The notes under the pieces were generated by a model. It had not been told where the DNA came from. It was given only the letters and a program-made list of their open reading frames with translations, and ran no database searches. This document shows, piece after piece, positions 7,443 through 14,630 of a DNA stretch of 64,000 nt. Location of the stretch: contig NZ_CP092123.1 of NCBI RefSeq assembly GCF_022343685.1, forward strand, positions 248,001 through 312,000, written 5' to 3'. Both the position numbers and the translations under genes were made by a program. This DNA is from Marinobacterium sediminicola. GTDB taxonomy: Bacteria; Pseudomonadota; Gammaproteobacteria; Pseudomonadales; Balneatricaceae. Every line of letters begins with the position of its first letter. Position 1 is the first letter of the stretch.

Positions 7443-8251
7443 AGCCGTCTCGGCGCAAGGAGATGGCACAGACCTATGTTGCTTCCCGTGGCGTCAGTAT
7501 CCGGCTTGCCTGTGCTGCCTTTGGTATCAGCGAATCCTGCTACCGGTACCAACCCAAGCTGTCATCGGAGAATGCTGAGATTGCAGATTGGTTGATCCGC
7601 CTGACTGAACAGGATTCAGACTGGGGCTTTGGTATTTGCTTTGACTACCTGCGTAATGTGAAAGGCTTCGGCTGGAACCATAAGCGCGTATACCGTATCT
7701 ACTGTGAACTTGCATTGAATCTGCGCATACGGCCTCGGCGGCGCCTAAAGCGCCATAAGCCGGAGCCGTTGAAACAGCCCCTGCGACGCAACCAGGTGTG
7801 GTCGATCGACTTCATGCACGATCAGCTGTCGGATGGCAGAAGCTACCGGCTGCTCAATGTGATCGATGACTACCGGCGAGAAGGACTGGCAATAGAAGCA
7901 GGCTTCTCTCTGCCATCCATGCGAGTGATACGCACCCTGTCTCAGTTGATTGAGTGGAGGGGAAAACCATCGCACATTCGCTGTGACAACGGCCCAGAAT
8001 TCATCAGTCACGAATTCACCAACTGGGCTCGTAAACATGACATCCGGATTGAGTATATTCAACCCGGCAAGCCTCAACAGAACGCTTACATCGAGCGTCA
8101 CAATCGAACGCTCCGCTACAGCTGGGTCAGTAAGCATCTATTCGAAACACTGGAGGACGTTCAGGATTATGCAACGCAGTGGCTCTGGTTTTACAATCAT
8201 GAGCGGCCGCACAAAGCCAATGGTGGCCAGCCACCACTAAAAGTGGCTTAG
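7436..8251 (+). CDS. IS3-family transposase OrfB (DDE integrase core)
   Basis: A 271-residue frame that overlaps orfA and is expressed mainly as the OrfAB fusion by -1 frameshifting. An N-terminal HTH_21-like part precedes the rve/DDE core: first Asp in VWSIDFMHD, second Asp in IRCDNGPEF, and the Glu in [14 protein letters not shown]. The end ([16 protein letters not shown]) is typical. There are no internal stops, so it is probably functional. It is most like the IS51/IS407 type within IS3; the group was not fixed. Confidence 0.93.
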   Translation: MVKPSRRKEMAQTYVASRGVSIRLACAAFGISESCYRYQPKLSSENAEIADWLIRLTEQDSDWGFGICFDYLRNVKGFGWNHKRVYRIYCELALNLRIRPRRRLKRHKPEPLKQPLRRNQVWSIDFMHDQLSDGRSYRLLNVIDDYRREGLAIEAGFSLPSMRVIRTLSQLIEWRGKPSHIRCDNGPEFISHEFTNWARKHDIRIEYIQPGKPQQNAYIERHNRTLRYSWVSKHLFETLEDVQDYATQWLWFYNHERPHKANGGQPPLKVA

Positions 8252-8266
8252 CCTCTACTTTTGGCA

Positions 8267-8395
8267 TCAGCTAAAAAGGGGAGGATTACCCATTCGAGCG
8301 TCAATATCAGCCAGTTTCTCATCAAGTATTGCGAATAGCTCTTGAAGCCTCAACAGCTCTCCGTCCGCGAATTGGCTGTCAATAGTGATGAACAA
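8267..8395 (-). pseudogene. Remnant 5' end of a gene cut by the IS
   Basis: On the minus strand a TTG start at 8395 lies eight bases after an AGGAG. It opens 34 codons reading FITIDSQFADGELLRLQE and LFAILDEKLADIDAR, and then runs into the IS right end at 8291 and stops inside it. The strong ribosome site and heptad-like composition suggest real coding. The opening loosely resembles phage virion-morphogenesis (Mu gpG-like) proteins, which is weak. The rest of the gene is not on the other side of the IS, so flanking DNA was deleted. Confidence 0.4.
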
Positions 8396-8513
8396 GAAAG
8401 ATGCTCCTGTTATGCATTACGTTTGCAACACGGGCAAAATTGGAGCGCAGCGGAAATTTGCTCCCAGTGCCTGCACTTGTTGGGCCTGTACCTAAGAACG
8501 GAAAATCATCATC

Positions 8514-9485
8514 TTAGTCCTCATCGGGCTCATGCTTTTTAAGGCTTTTAATCAGCTGTTCGTAAGAGTCTGCCTCGATCTTGTCTTTGTAGTCTGCAGC
8601 GAACTTAGTCATAAACTCTAATACATCCTGATCTCCCAATATCCAACTGACCTGGCTATTTGTTAGCGCCGCATCGACGATCTCAGTGACTTGTGATTGA
8701 CTGAAATTCTCAAATCCTGCGAGCTTGGCAATTGCGCTATGCGTAGTTACAAACGCGCTGCTTCCAACAAGCTGCTGAACAGCCATTTCTTTTTCCAACT
8801 CACTGGCCAATTTGATATCTGGATAGTGTTCTTTAAAGAAAGGTGCCAAGCGGCGATAAAAAAAGACACCGGCATCTTTCTTATCCTTCCACTCACGGAT
8901 TAGGAATTCTTTAGGCTTATTTTCGTCTAGCACTGAGAAATAGTCCCGATCATCAGCAATAAGGTACAGGTCCTCAGCATTGGGCACGTTCTCGAGCAAA
9001 GACTCCCAATTGATGGCATCTCCCAGCGATCCGTTCTTCCCCGGAGGGTTGCCGATGCTGATTCGGAGTTGTGCTTTCGATATCAGCTTTTCAGTAGTTT
9101 CAATGGCCTCGGCTTTGTCAAAGAGCTCCTGAATTACTTGATCGGCCTTGAGGGAGTTGCTTTCAATGTCTTCGGATATTTTCCTGACCAACGATGAATG
9201 CTGCTTTTCGAATTCTTTCTGAAGTTCGCGGAGCGTTCCATATTCTCCATAGTCTTTACACAGTGCTGGAAACTGAAGGTTCAGTTTCTGTTCCTTCAGG
9301 CGCTTCAGAGCATCAGCGATCTTCGTTTCTCGGTTGCGCCTATATTCGTCTACTGTTTGGTCAGGAAGATGAAGAGTTACATCCCCTTTCTCCAAAAGCA
9401 CCTTGAGCTTACGCAGCTCTTCCAAATCATCGTTTGTAAGATGATAGAAGGACAGGAAGACGTTGGTATCAATAAATACGTTCAT
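8514..9485 (-). CDS. PIN-domain protein (DUF4935-type nuclease candidate)
   Basis: A 323-residue protein starting MNVFIDTNVFLSFYHL, the N-terminal PIN signature with its first Asp. Further acidic positions lie in DQTVDEYRRNRE and in NAEDLYLIADDRDYFSV, matching the PIN_12 / DUF4935 layout. The middle is a charged, probably coiled-coil helical insert. The ATG at 9485 was chosen over upstream in-frame codons because it opens exactly at the PIN core. PIN domains are metal-dependent RNases. A larger solitary one in an AT-richer, IS-flanked patch suggests a horizontally acquired toxin-like or defence gene. No antitoxin-sized partner is evident. Confidence 0.75.
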   Translation of the reverse strand: MNVFIDTNVFLSFYHLTNDDLEELRKLKVLLEKGDVTLHLPDQTVDEYRRNRETKIADALKRLKEQKLNLQFPALCKDYGEYGTLRELQKEFEKQHSSLVRKISEDIESNSLKADQVIQELFDKAEAIETTEKLISKAQLRISIGNPPGKNGSLGDAINWESLLENVPNAEDLYLIADDRDYFSVLDENKPKEFLIREWKDKKDAGVFFYRRLAPFFKEHYPDIKLASELEKEMAVQQLVGSSAFVTTHSAIAKLAGFENFSQSQVTEIVDAALTNSQVSWILGDQDVLEFMTKFAADYKDKIEADSYEQLIKSLKKHEPDED

Positions 9486-9872
9486 CGAAGTGGCTCTTTT
9501 TCTGCGGGCCGACATTTTAATCGTAAGCATGCATGTTTTGGTCATCACTAAACGACTAAGAGAGCCATGCTAAGCACTTGAGGAGAAAGGATAAAGCGAG
9601 GTATCACAGCCATTCTCTTCCGATGAAAACAAGCATGCGCGTTTTGCAGATTTGCCGTGCGCAGTATCCCGCAGCGGCCAGTCCATAGTGCTTAGATATT
9701 CTACGATTTTTCGGCGTGTTTCCAGTCAAAAATGAGCACGGCGAAGTGACAAGCAAGCGCCCAGAGTACGCGGCAGCCAACCCCGGCATATAGAAGAACA
9801 ACGAAATGTGAGGGTGCCCGGCAGAGGTGTGTGGGCCTGCTGCCGGGCGGTCGGGCTTTAACGGGTGGGCGT
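9486..9872. other. Intergenic accessory DNA without a convincing gene
   Basis: About 390 bases. A 65-codon minus-strand frame (9604-9801) has no good start signal. A near-repeat AAGCATGC-NN-GTTTTG occurs twice, near 9527 and 9630. The stretch marks the right edge of the AT-richer patch; composition returns to normal at the cupin gene. Confidence 0.5.
9816..9848 (-). terminator. Hairpin downstream of the cupin-tmm operon
   Basis: Arms GCCCGGCAG and CTGCCGGGC enclose 15 bases, 25 bp past the cupin stop codon. There is no T run, so it is a weak intrinsic terminator or an mRNA 3'-end stabiliser. Confidence 0.45.
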
Positions 9873-10229
9873 TTATTTCAGCTTGATCGCAAAGTGCTTC
9901 ACGATCGGGGCGGTAATTTCCCAGGTGCCAACGAAATCCTTTTCGATGACGAAGGCGTCGCCGGGGCCTACTTCCATGGGTTCGCCGCCGTCCGGTGTGA
10001 TGATCGCCGCGCCTTCCATCAGGTGAATGAATTCCCAGCTCTCATATTGGGCATGCCAGGTGCCGGGGGTGGCTTCCCACCAGCCGCTGATCATGCTGCC
10101 GTCATCGGCGGTGTATTCGATCCAGGTGGTCATGCTGGGGTCGCCCTCAACGGCGGTCCAGCCCGGCAGAGCATCGGTGATCGGTGTAGCCTGACGGTTG
10201 GGCAAACGGGTAACGGGGGTGTTGCTCAT
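9873..10229 (-). CDS. Small cupin protein downstream of tmm
   Basis: A 118-residue cupin of the DUF861 / EutQ-like type: WEFIHLMEGAAIITPDGG, then VGPGDAFVIEKDFVGTWEI and a terminal KHFAIK. The usual HxH of motif 1 is reduced (WEFIHLMEG), so metal binding may be weak or different. It follows tmm by 48 bases with GAGG before the ATG, so the two are co-transcribed. Cupins of this group include ureidoglycine aminohydrolase relatives. Here a role with an amine-oxide or formaldehyde adduct is speculation. Compare the cupin heading the dmm operon. Confidence 0.8.
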   Translation of the reverse strand: MSNTPVTRLPNRQATPITDALPGWTAVEGDPSMTTWIEYTADDGSMISGWWEATPGTWHAQYESWEFIHLMEGAAIITPDGGEPMEVGPGDAFVIEKDFVGTWEITAPIVKHFAIKLK

Positions 10230-10277
10230 CGTGGTGTCCTCGATAGAGCGCCGACTACGCCGGCACTCGTGTGTTGA

Positions 10278-11651
10278 TCAGCCGGCCTTGCGGGCGGCCT
10301 GCTCCAGCGGCGCGTCGGCCAGATAGGCTTCCATCGAGTCGTCCAGTGCATCCAGCCAGGGCGTATGGTGCGGGGGCGCCATGGTGCCGGTCATCAGTGA
10401 ACGATAGGAGTGGTCACGGAAGGTCATGATGTTGTCCTTCTTGTGCTGCTTCCACTCGAGGAAGGTGCGGTTGACGCCATCAATGTCGAACGTCGGGTAG
10501 TCGGTCTGTTCGATCAGGTGGAGGATGTAGGCCCCCTGGTATTCGTACATTTCCTGGGCGGTTTCCAGTGCCAGTTCCCGTTCGCGCCACGCCAGACTGT
10601 CGGCGGTCATGTCTTCCTTGGCAGGCAGGGGGATGCGACCGAGGATAATGTCACGCACAAACCAGGCTTGGGCATCGAACATGTTGAAGGAGTACCACTG
10701 GTCCTGCATGCCGATGTAGAAGAACTGCGGGTTGTCCTCCCAGACCACGCCCTTGTAGAGGTTCAGCGGCCAGAGGCGGTTGTCGGTTTTGAGGCGCAGG
10801 TCGTCGGCGAGGAAGGGGAAGTGGTGCAGGTAGCCGGTGCAGAGGATGATGGCGTCGATCTTCTTGCTGCTGCCATCCTTGAAGTAGGCGGTATCCACGT
10901 CGACGTGGGTCAGCGCCGGCTTTTCGTCCCAGTTGTCGGGCCATTTGAAGCCCATCGGCGCCGTGCGGTAGCAGCTGGTGATCGAGCGGGCACCGTACTT
11001 GTAGCACTGGGAACCGATATCCTCGGCCGAGTAGCTGGCACCGACGATGAGGATGTCCTTGTCCTTGAATTCCAGTGCATCGCGGAAGTCATGGGCATGC
11101 AGGACGCGGCCACCGAAGGTGGAGAAGCCGTCGTATTCCGGCATCTTCGGCGTGGAGAAGTGCCCACTGGCGCAGACCACGTAGTCAAAGGTTTCGCTGT
11201 AGGTAGTGTCGGTATTGTGGTCGTGGACGGCGACCGTGAACAGGCCGGTGCTGTCGTCATAGCTAACGTTGCGCACCGGGGTGTTGAAGCGGATGTATTT
11301 GCGTACATCGGCCTTCTCTACGCGCCCCTTGATATAGTCCCAAAGCACTTCGCGCGGCGGATAGGAGGCGATCTGACGTCCGAAGTGCTCCTCGAAGGTG
11401 TAGTCGGCAAACTCAAGGCACTCCTTGGGACCATTGGACCAGAGGTAACGGTACATGCTGCCGTGGACCGGTTCGCCGTTTTCGTCCAGGCCGGTGCGCC
11501 AGGTGTAATTCCACATGCCGCCCCAGTCGGCCTGCTTCTCGAAACAGACCAGTTCGGGGATGTCGGCACCCTTGGCTTCGGCTGACTGGAAGGCTCGCAG
11601 TTGGGCCAGACCACTGGGACCGGCACCGATGATGGCTACTCGCTTGTTCAT
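10278..11651 (-). CDS. tmm: Trimethylamine monooxygenase (flavin-containing, TMA to TMAO)
   Basis: A 457-residue bacterial flavin-containing monooxygenase. It has the FAD motif GAGPSGL, the segment [18 protein letters not shown], the FMO fingerprint near [13 protein letters not shown], and the NADP motif GASYSAED. The aromatic-rich [16 protein letters not shown] and the length match marine Tmm, which oxidises trimethylamine to its N-oxide. The ATG at 11651 follows GGAG by seven bases, and a GTG 12 bases upstream overlaps that site, so it was rejected. It is transcribed with a cupin, next to a two-component system and the tdm gene that uses its product. Confidence 0.93.
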   Translation of the reverse strand: MNKRVAIIGAGPSGLAQLRAFQSAEAKGADIPELVCFEKQADWGGMWNYTWRTGLDENGEPVHGSMYRYLWSNGPKECLEFADYTFEEHFGRQIASYPPREVLWDYIKGRVEKADVRKYIRFNTPVRNVSYDDSTGLFTVAVHDHNTDTTYSETFDYVVCASGHFSTPKMPEYDGFSTFGGRVLHAHDFRDALEFKDKDILIVGASYSAEDIGSQCYKYGARSITSCYRTAPMGFKWPDNWDEKPALTHVDVDTAYFKDGSSKKIDAIILCTGYLHHFPFLADDLRLKTDNRLWPLNLYKGVVWEDNPQFFYIGMQDQWYSFNMFDAQAWFVRDIILGRIPLPAKEDMTADSLAWRERELALETAQEMYEYQGAYILHLIEQTDYPTFDIDGVNRTFLEWKQHKKDNIMTFRDHSYRSLMTGTMAPPHHTPWLDALDDSMEAYLADAPLEQAARKAG

Positions 11652-11760
11652 GGTTATCTCCACATCAATCCTGTTGTCGGGATCAGAGCGGCCACAGGAA
11701 CGTGACCATTGATAACCAAATTAACCGCGTGAACCGTCGGGAAAAATTCCCCGTTGAAGG

Positions 11761-11801
11761 TACCCCCGCGGGGCTACGAATGGGGGTAGGACGAGGGGGT
11801 A
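11761..11801 (-). promoter_or_regulatory. Cluster of NarL-type heptamers upstream of tmm
   Basis: TACCCCC at 11761-11767 faces GGGGCTA at 11770-11776 in a 7-2-7 arrangement, and two more GGGGGTA copies sit at 11782 and 11795, inside the 3' end of the PAS gene. The cluster starts about 110 bp before the tmm start codon. NarL/FixJ-type regulators bind TACYNMT heptamers. The likely regulator is the response regulator encoded at 12.5-13.2 kb. The two inner copies may reflect codon use. Confidence 0.45.
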
Positions 11802-12550
11802 GAAAACGCCAGCACCACGCCTTCAACACCCAGAATGGCGCCATTGTCGGCATAGAGGCCGCGTCCCTTTTCACAGACCGGGATCAGCCGGCCATCGGCA
11901 TGCTGCAAGCGGTAATGCAGCTCGAAGGTTTGCTGGCGGCTGATCGCGTCCTGTACCTGCTCCCAGACCGGATTGGCATCTTCAGGGTGAATCAGGTCGC
12001 CATAATTGAGACAGGACTGGTGGGTGAGCACCTCGGGGGCGTAACCGGTCAGCTCCAGACAGCCATCACTGACATACTCCATGCTCCAGTCCCGATTGTT
12101 GCGCCCCCGGTAGAGCATGGCCGGCAACAGGCTGACCAACTGGGTCAGGCTGCGCCACTCCGCATCCCGCTGGCGGTCGACCTGCATCCGGGTGCTGATA
12201 TCGGTCAGGGTGATACTGAGTGGCCAGGGAATGCCGGGGGTGAGCGGGGCGAGTTTCAGCTCGTACCAGCGGCAGTCGTCATGCTCCGGCAGCAGCAGGC
12301 GCAGACTGACTGTGGGATCGGGTTTCAGCAGTGCCTGTTGCCACGCCGAACGGTCACCGGGATGGAGGTATTCGTGAAACAGCCGGCGGCTCGGGTGACC
12401 GCTGAGGTCATGCCAGCGGTGATTGGCCGCAAGGATATGGCCGGCGGCGTCGATGACCACCAGTGCCATATCCAGGCTGTCGAGGATTCGCTCCAGTGGA
12501 ATATCGTCCCCGAGGGATGCGGACGGTCGTGACAGCAGTCGACTTAACAC
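11774..12550 (-). CDS. PAS-domain protein of the tmm two-component operon
   Basis: A 258-residue soluble protein with two PAS domains. The first spans about residues 15-120 (DSLDMALVVIDAAGHILAANHRW). The second, about 140-250, is a PAS_3-like domain (DWSMEYVSDGCLELTGY, DLIHPED). It has no kinase, GGDEF or DNA-binding part. Its GTG start overlaps the stop codon of the response-regulator gene, so it is the third member of the kinase-regulator operon. It could be an accessory sensor that feeds the kinase; this is inferred from operon position. It ends next to the tmm promoter. Confidence 0.82.
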   Translation of the reverse strand: MLSRLLSRPSASLGDDIPLERILDSLDMALVVIDAAGHILAANHRWHDLSGHPSRRLFHEYLHPGDRSAWQQALLKPDPTVSLRLLLPEHDDCRWYELKLAPLTPGIPWPLSITLTDISTRMQVDRQRDAEWRSLTQLVSLLPAMLYRGRNNRDWSMEYVSDGCLELTGYAPEVLTHQSCLNYGDLIHPEDANPVWEQVQDAISRQQTFELHYRLQHADGRLIPVCEKGRGLYADNGAILGVEGVVLAFSTPSSYPHS

Positions 12551-13236
12551 GGCGTCACCTCCGGCAGTGGGTGGTTGTGGACCCAGGCCGCCAGCTCCAG
12601 TCGGGAGTGCAGGTTGAGCTTGCGCAGCAGGCTTTTGACGTACACCTTGACGGTACTGTCACTGATGCCGAGCTCTCGCGCGATCAGCTTGTTGCTCAGG
12701 CCACGCGAGATCCAGACCAGCGTTTCCCGCTCACGGTCCGTCAGCACCTCGTACCAGCGATCATCTGCCGGCGCGGCGGCCGGCGTCGAGTGGGTGTCCG
12801 TTGTCTCGCCCTGCTGGCGCAGGCCTTCGCGCAACAACAGCAGCATTTCTTCATCCAGTCCCATATGGCCGTCCAGCACCGCGCCGAGACGGGTCAGCAT
12901 CAGTTCGGGGTCCGTATCCTTGAGCAGATAGCCCTCCGCACCCAGACGCAGGGCTTCCATCAGGTGGGCGGGATCATCGGAGGCGGTCAACATGACCACG
13001 GGGATGTCCGCATGGGCGGCCTTGATGCTTTGCAGCAGCTCAAGCCCGTTGCTGTCGTGCATTTGCAGATCCAGCAACAGCAGGTCGGGCGGGGTGCGGT
13101 CGATCCTTTCCAGCACACCGGCAGGGCCGTCAAACTCGGCCACCACGGTGAACCGATCACTGTCCTGCAGCAGTTCGGCGACCCCGCGCCGAAACAGCGG
13201 GTGATCATCGACCAGGATGACGTTGGCATGGCTCAC
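12544..13236 (-). CDS. NarL/FixJ-family response regulator
   Basis: A 230-residue regulator. The receiver domain at residues 1-125 has the phospho-acceptor Asp in DLLLLDLQM, the Thr in VMLTASD and the Lys in LLKDTD. The C-terminal LuxR-type HTH (LTDRERETLVWISRGLSNKLIARELGIS, then STVKVYVKSLLRKL) is complete. A GTG start overlaps the kinase stop codon in a GTGA overlap. Candidate 7-2-7 heptamer sites upstream of both tmm and tdm suggest that it controls trimethylamine use. The signal is unknown. Confidence 0.9.
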   Translation of the reverse strand: MSHANVILVDDHPLFRRGVAELLQDSDRFTVVAEFDGPAGVLERIDRTPPDLLLLDLQMHDSNGLELLQSIKAAHADIPVVMLTASDDPAHLMEALRLGAEGYLLKDTDPELMLTRLGAVLDGHMGLDEEMLLLLREGLRQQGETTDTHSTPAAAPADDRWYEVLTDRERETLVWISRGLSNKLIARELGISDSTVKVYVKSLLRKLNLHSRLELAAWVHNHPLPEVTPC

Positions 13237-14369
13237 GGACAGATCTCCTCTGCAATCACTTCAATACAGGTGCCCTGTGCAGGCGTTGAGCTGATGCGCA
13301 GGCAGGCACCGATTTTGCGTGCGCGTTCTTCCATGATGCCCAGTCCGAAACTGTCCGGGCTGCGTTGATCGGGCAGCCCCCGGCCATCGTCCTGAATACG
13401 GATATGGAAGCCGCGGTTGTTGTGAGGCAACAGTTGCACGCTGACGTGGCGGGCATGGGCGTGGCGGACGGCGTTGCTCAGGGCTTCACGCAGGATCAGC
13501 AGCAGTTCCACCGCCACCGGTTCGGGCAGATCAAGTGGAGACAGCCGATTGTCGAGTTCGAACATGATCCCCGAGTGCTGTTCAAACTCGGTGATGGCGC
13601 ATTGCAGTTCCTGCTCCAGACTGTGTTGCAGGCGGATACGGGCGCTGCTGATGAGTTCACGGGTCTGGCGGTAGGCCTGACGGGTCTGCTTGCGAATCTC
13701 CTGCAGCCGTGTGCTGAGCGCTTCGCTGGAGAGCTGAGCGGCCTGCTTTTCGAGCCGTCCGGTTTGCAGACAGAGGTAGCAGAGCTGCTGGGCAACGGAG
13801 TCATGCAGGCTGGCAGCCAGTGACTGCTGCAGTTCCTGGCGCTGACGCAGCAACTGCTGCTCCTGAGCCTGGTGAATATCCAGACCTTCACGGATCGCCT
13901 GGCCCAGATCGCGCAGCAGTTGGCTCCAGCTATCCATCGACGCTTGCGGGGGGACGGGCGATAGCATCCAGAGCTGCAGGCCACTGTCGCCATCCGGCAG
14001 ACGCAGGCCCTGAATGGGTTGCTGATCAAGGGTGTCTTGACCGGAAAGCCGGTAACGATCACCTCGGCTGGCCAGATCCAGCTGGTAGAAAAGACGGGCG
14101 GTCTCCAGGCTTGCCGGTGTTCGCCCGGTACCGGTCAGGTTCCAGTTGGCATCGGCCGCGCGCCGCCAGGCCAGCCAGATGGGCAGCGAAAACCCCGAGG
14201 CCATGACGCCCTGTCGCAGCAACTCCGGCAGGCTGTCCCCAACGTCAGGATTGCGGATCAGCGTCAGCGTGATGCGATGCAGCAGTTCGCGCTGCGGACG
14301 ATAGCGACGTGTGTCGGGCCGGGCATCCGAATGCAGGCGTGCAAACCAGCGTGTGAGACTGACAGCCAC
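13233..14369 (-). CDS. Cytosolic NarX-like sensor histidine kinase
   Basis: A 378-residue kinase of the HisKA_3 / HPK7 class. The dimerisation box is SLAASLHDSVAQQLCYL, with the HD...Q pattern, followed by a HATPase_c domain (SNAVRHA, QDDGRGLP, FGLGIMEERA). The N-terminal 170 residues have no membrane helices and look like a degenerate GAF-type sensor, so it senses something in the cytosol. Translation starts at GTG after AGGAGGG. It is first in a three-gene operon transcribed away from tdm, so the 261-bp gap to tdm holds divergent promoters. Confidence 0.88.
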   Translation of the reverse strand: MAVSLTRWFARLHSDARPDTRRYRPQRELLHRITLTLIRNPDVGDSLPELLRQGVMASGFSLPIWLAWRRAADANWNLTGTGRTPASLETARLFYQLDLASRGDRYRLSGQDTLDQQPIQGLRLPDGDSGLQLWMLSPVPPQASMDSWSQLLRDLGQAIREGLDIHQAQEQQLLRQRQELQQSLAASLHDSVAQQLCYLCLQTGRLEKQAAQLSSEALSTRLQEIRKQTRQAYRQTRELISSARIRLQHSLEQELQCAITEFEQHSGIMFELDNRLSPLDLPEPVAVELLLILREALSNAVRHAHARHVSVQLLPHNNRGFHIRIQDDGRGLPDQRSPDSFGLGIMEERARKIGACLRISSTPAQGTCIEVIAEEICP

Positions 14370-14439
14370 ACTACCCTCCTGTTCCTATCTGGTGATAACT
14401 GGAAGGAAAATGCACACATCATGCCAGCATTGTTCGGGT

Positions 14440-14455
14440 TACCCCCGTAGAGGTA
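14440..14455 (+). promoter_or_regulatory. NarL-type 7-2-7 site between the kinase gene and tdm
   Basis: TACCCCC-GT-AGAGGTA fits the TACYNMT-N2-AKNRGTA form of NarL sites except one base. It lies 71 bp before the kinase start and 175 bp before tdm, and resembles the site upstream of tmm at 12 of 16 positions. Confidence 0.5.
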
Positions 14456-14480
14456 GCTCCTTTGACGCATTGCCCATTAA

Positions 14481-14507
14481 TTACTGTAAGTAAAGAATTT
14501 TTACTGT
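14481..14507 (+). promoter_or_regulatory. TTACTGT repeats in the tdm upstream region
   Basis: A perfect inverted repeat TTACT-GTA-AGTAA (14481-14493) and a further TTACTGT at 14501, exactly 20 bp (two helix turns) after the first. It is a probable operator or activator site for tdm; the protein is unknown. Confidence 0.4.
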
Positions 14508-14630
14508 GGATGACCGTAACTGCCTGCAGGTCGAGGCCTGCCAGAGCAGTTGCAAAACAGGGCAAAACGCCCGGTCGTGCACAGAATTGAGGCAGCTGCG
14601 ACCTGAGCAGCACGTGTCGGGAGTGACAGA

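Larger units (their letters stand above)
7103..8291 (+). mobile_element. IS3-family insertion sequence
   Basis: The element carries orfA and orfB in overlapping frames between imperfect terminal repeats of about 38 bp. The left end begins GGGTAATCCCCCC and the inverted right end begins GGGTAATCCTCCCC; both contain AAAAGTAGA about 30 bp in. The right boundary is the CCC at 8289-8291. I saw no target duplication: the left flank is TTAG and the right flank ATTCG, which fits the disturbed left end. Both ORFs are intact, so the element may still be active. Confidence 0.9.

Noticed and set aside
7030-8300. Target-site duplication flanking the IS
   Set aside because: TTAG at the left and ATTC at the right do not match, with either left copy taken as the boundary.
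9604-9801. A 65-codon minus-strand frame beside the PIN gene, considered as an antitoxin
   Set aside because: No ribosome site, odd composition, and it lies 118 bp upstream of the PIN gene with no coupling. Left as intergenic.
14538-14556. Possible RpoN promoter before tdm (TGCCAGAGCAGTTGCA)
   Set aside because: The TTGC half is present, but the invariant GG of the -24 element is GC, so it fails the key requirement.
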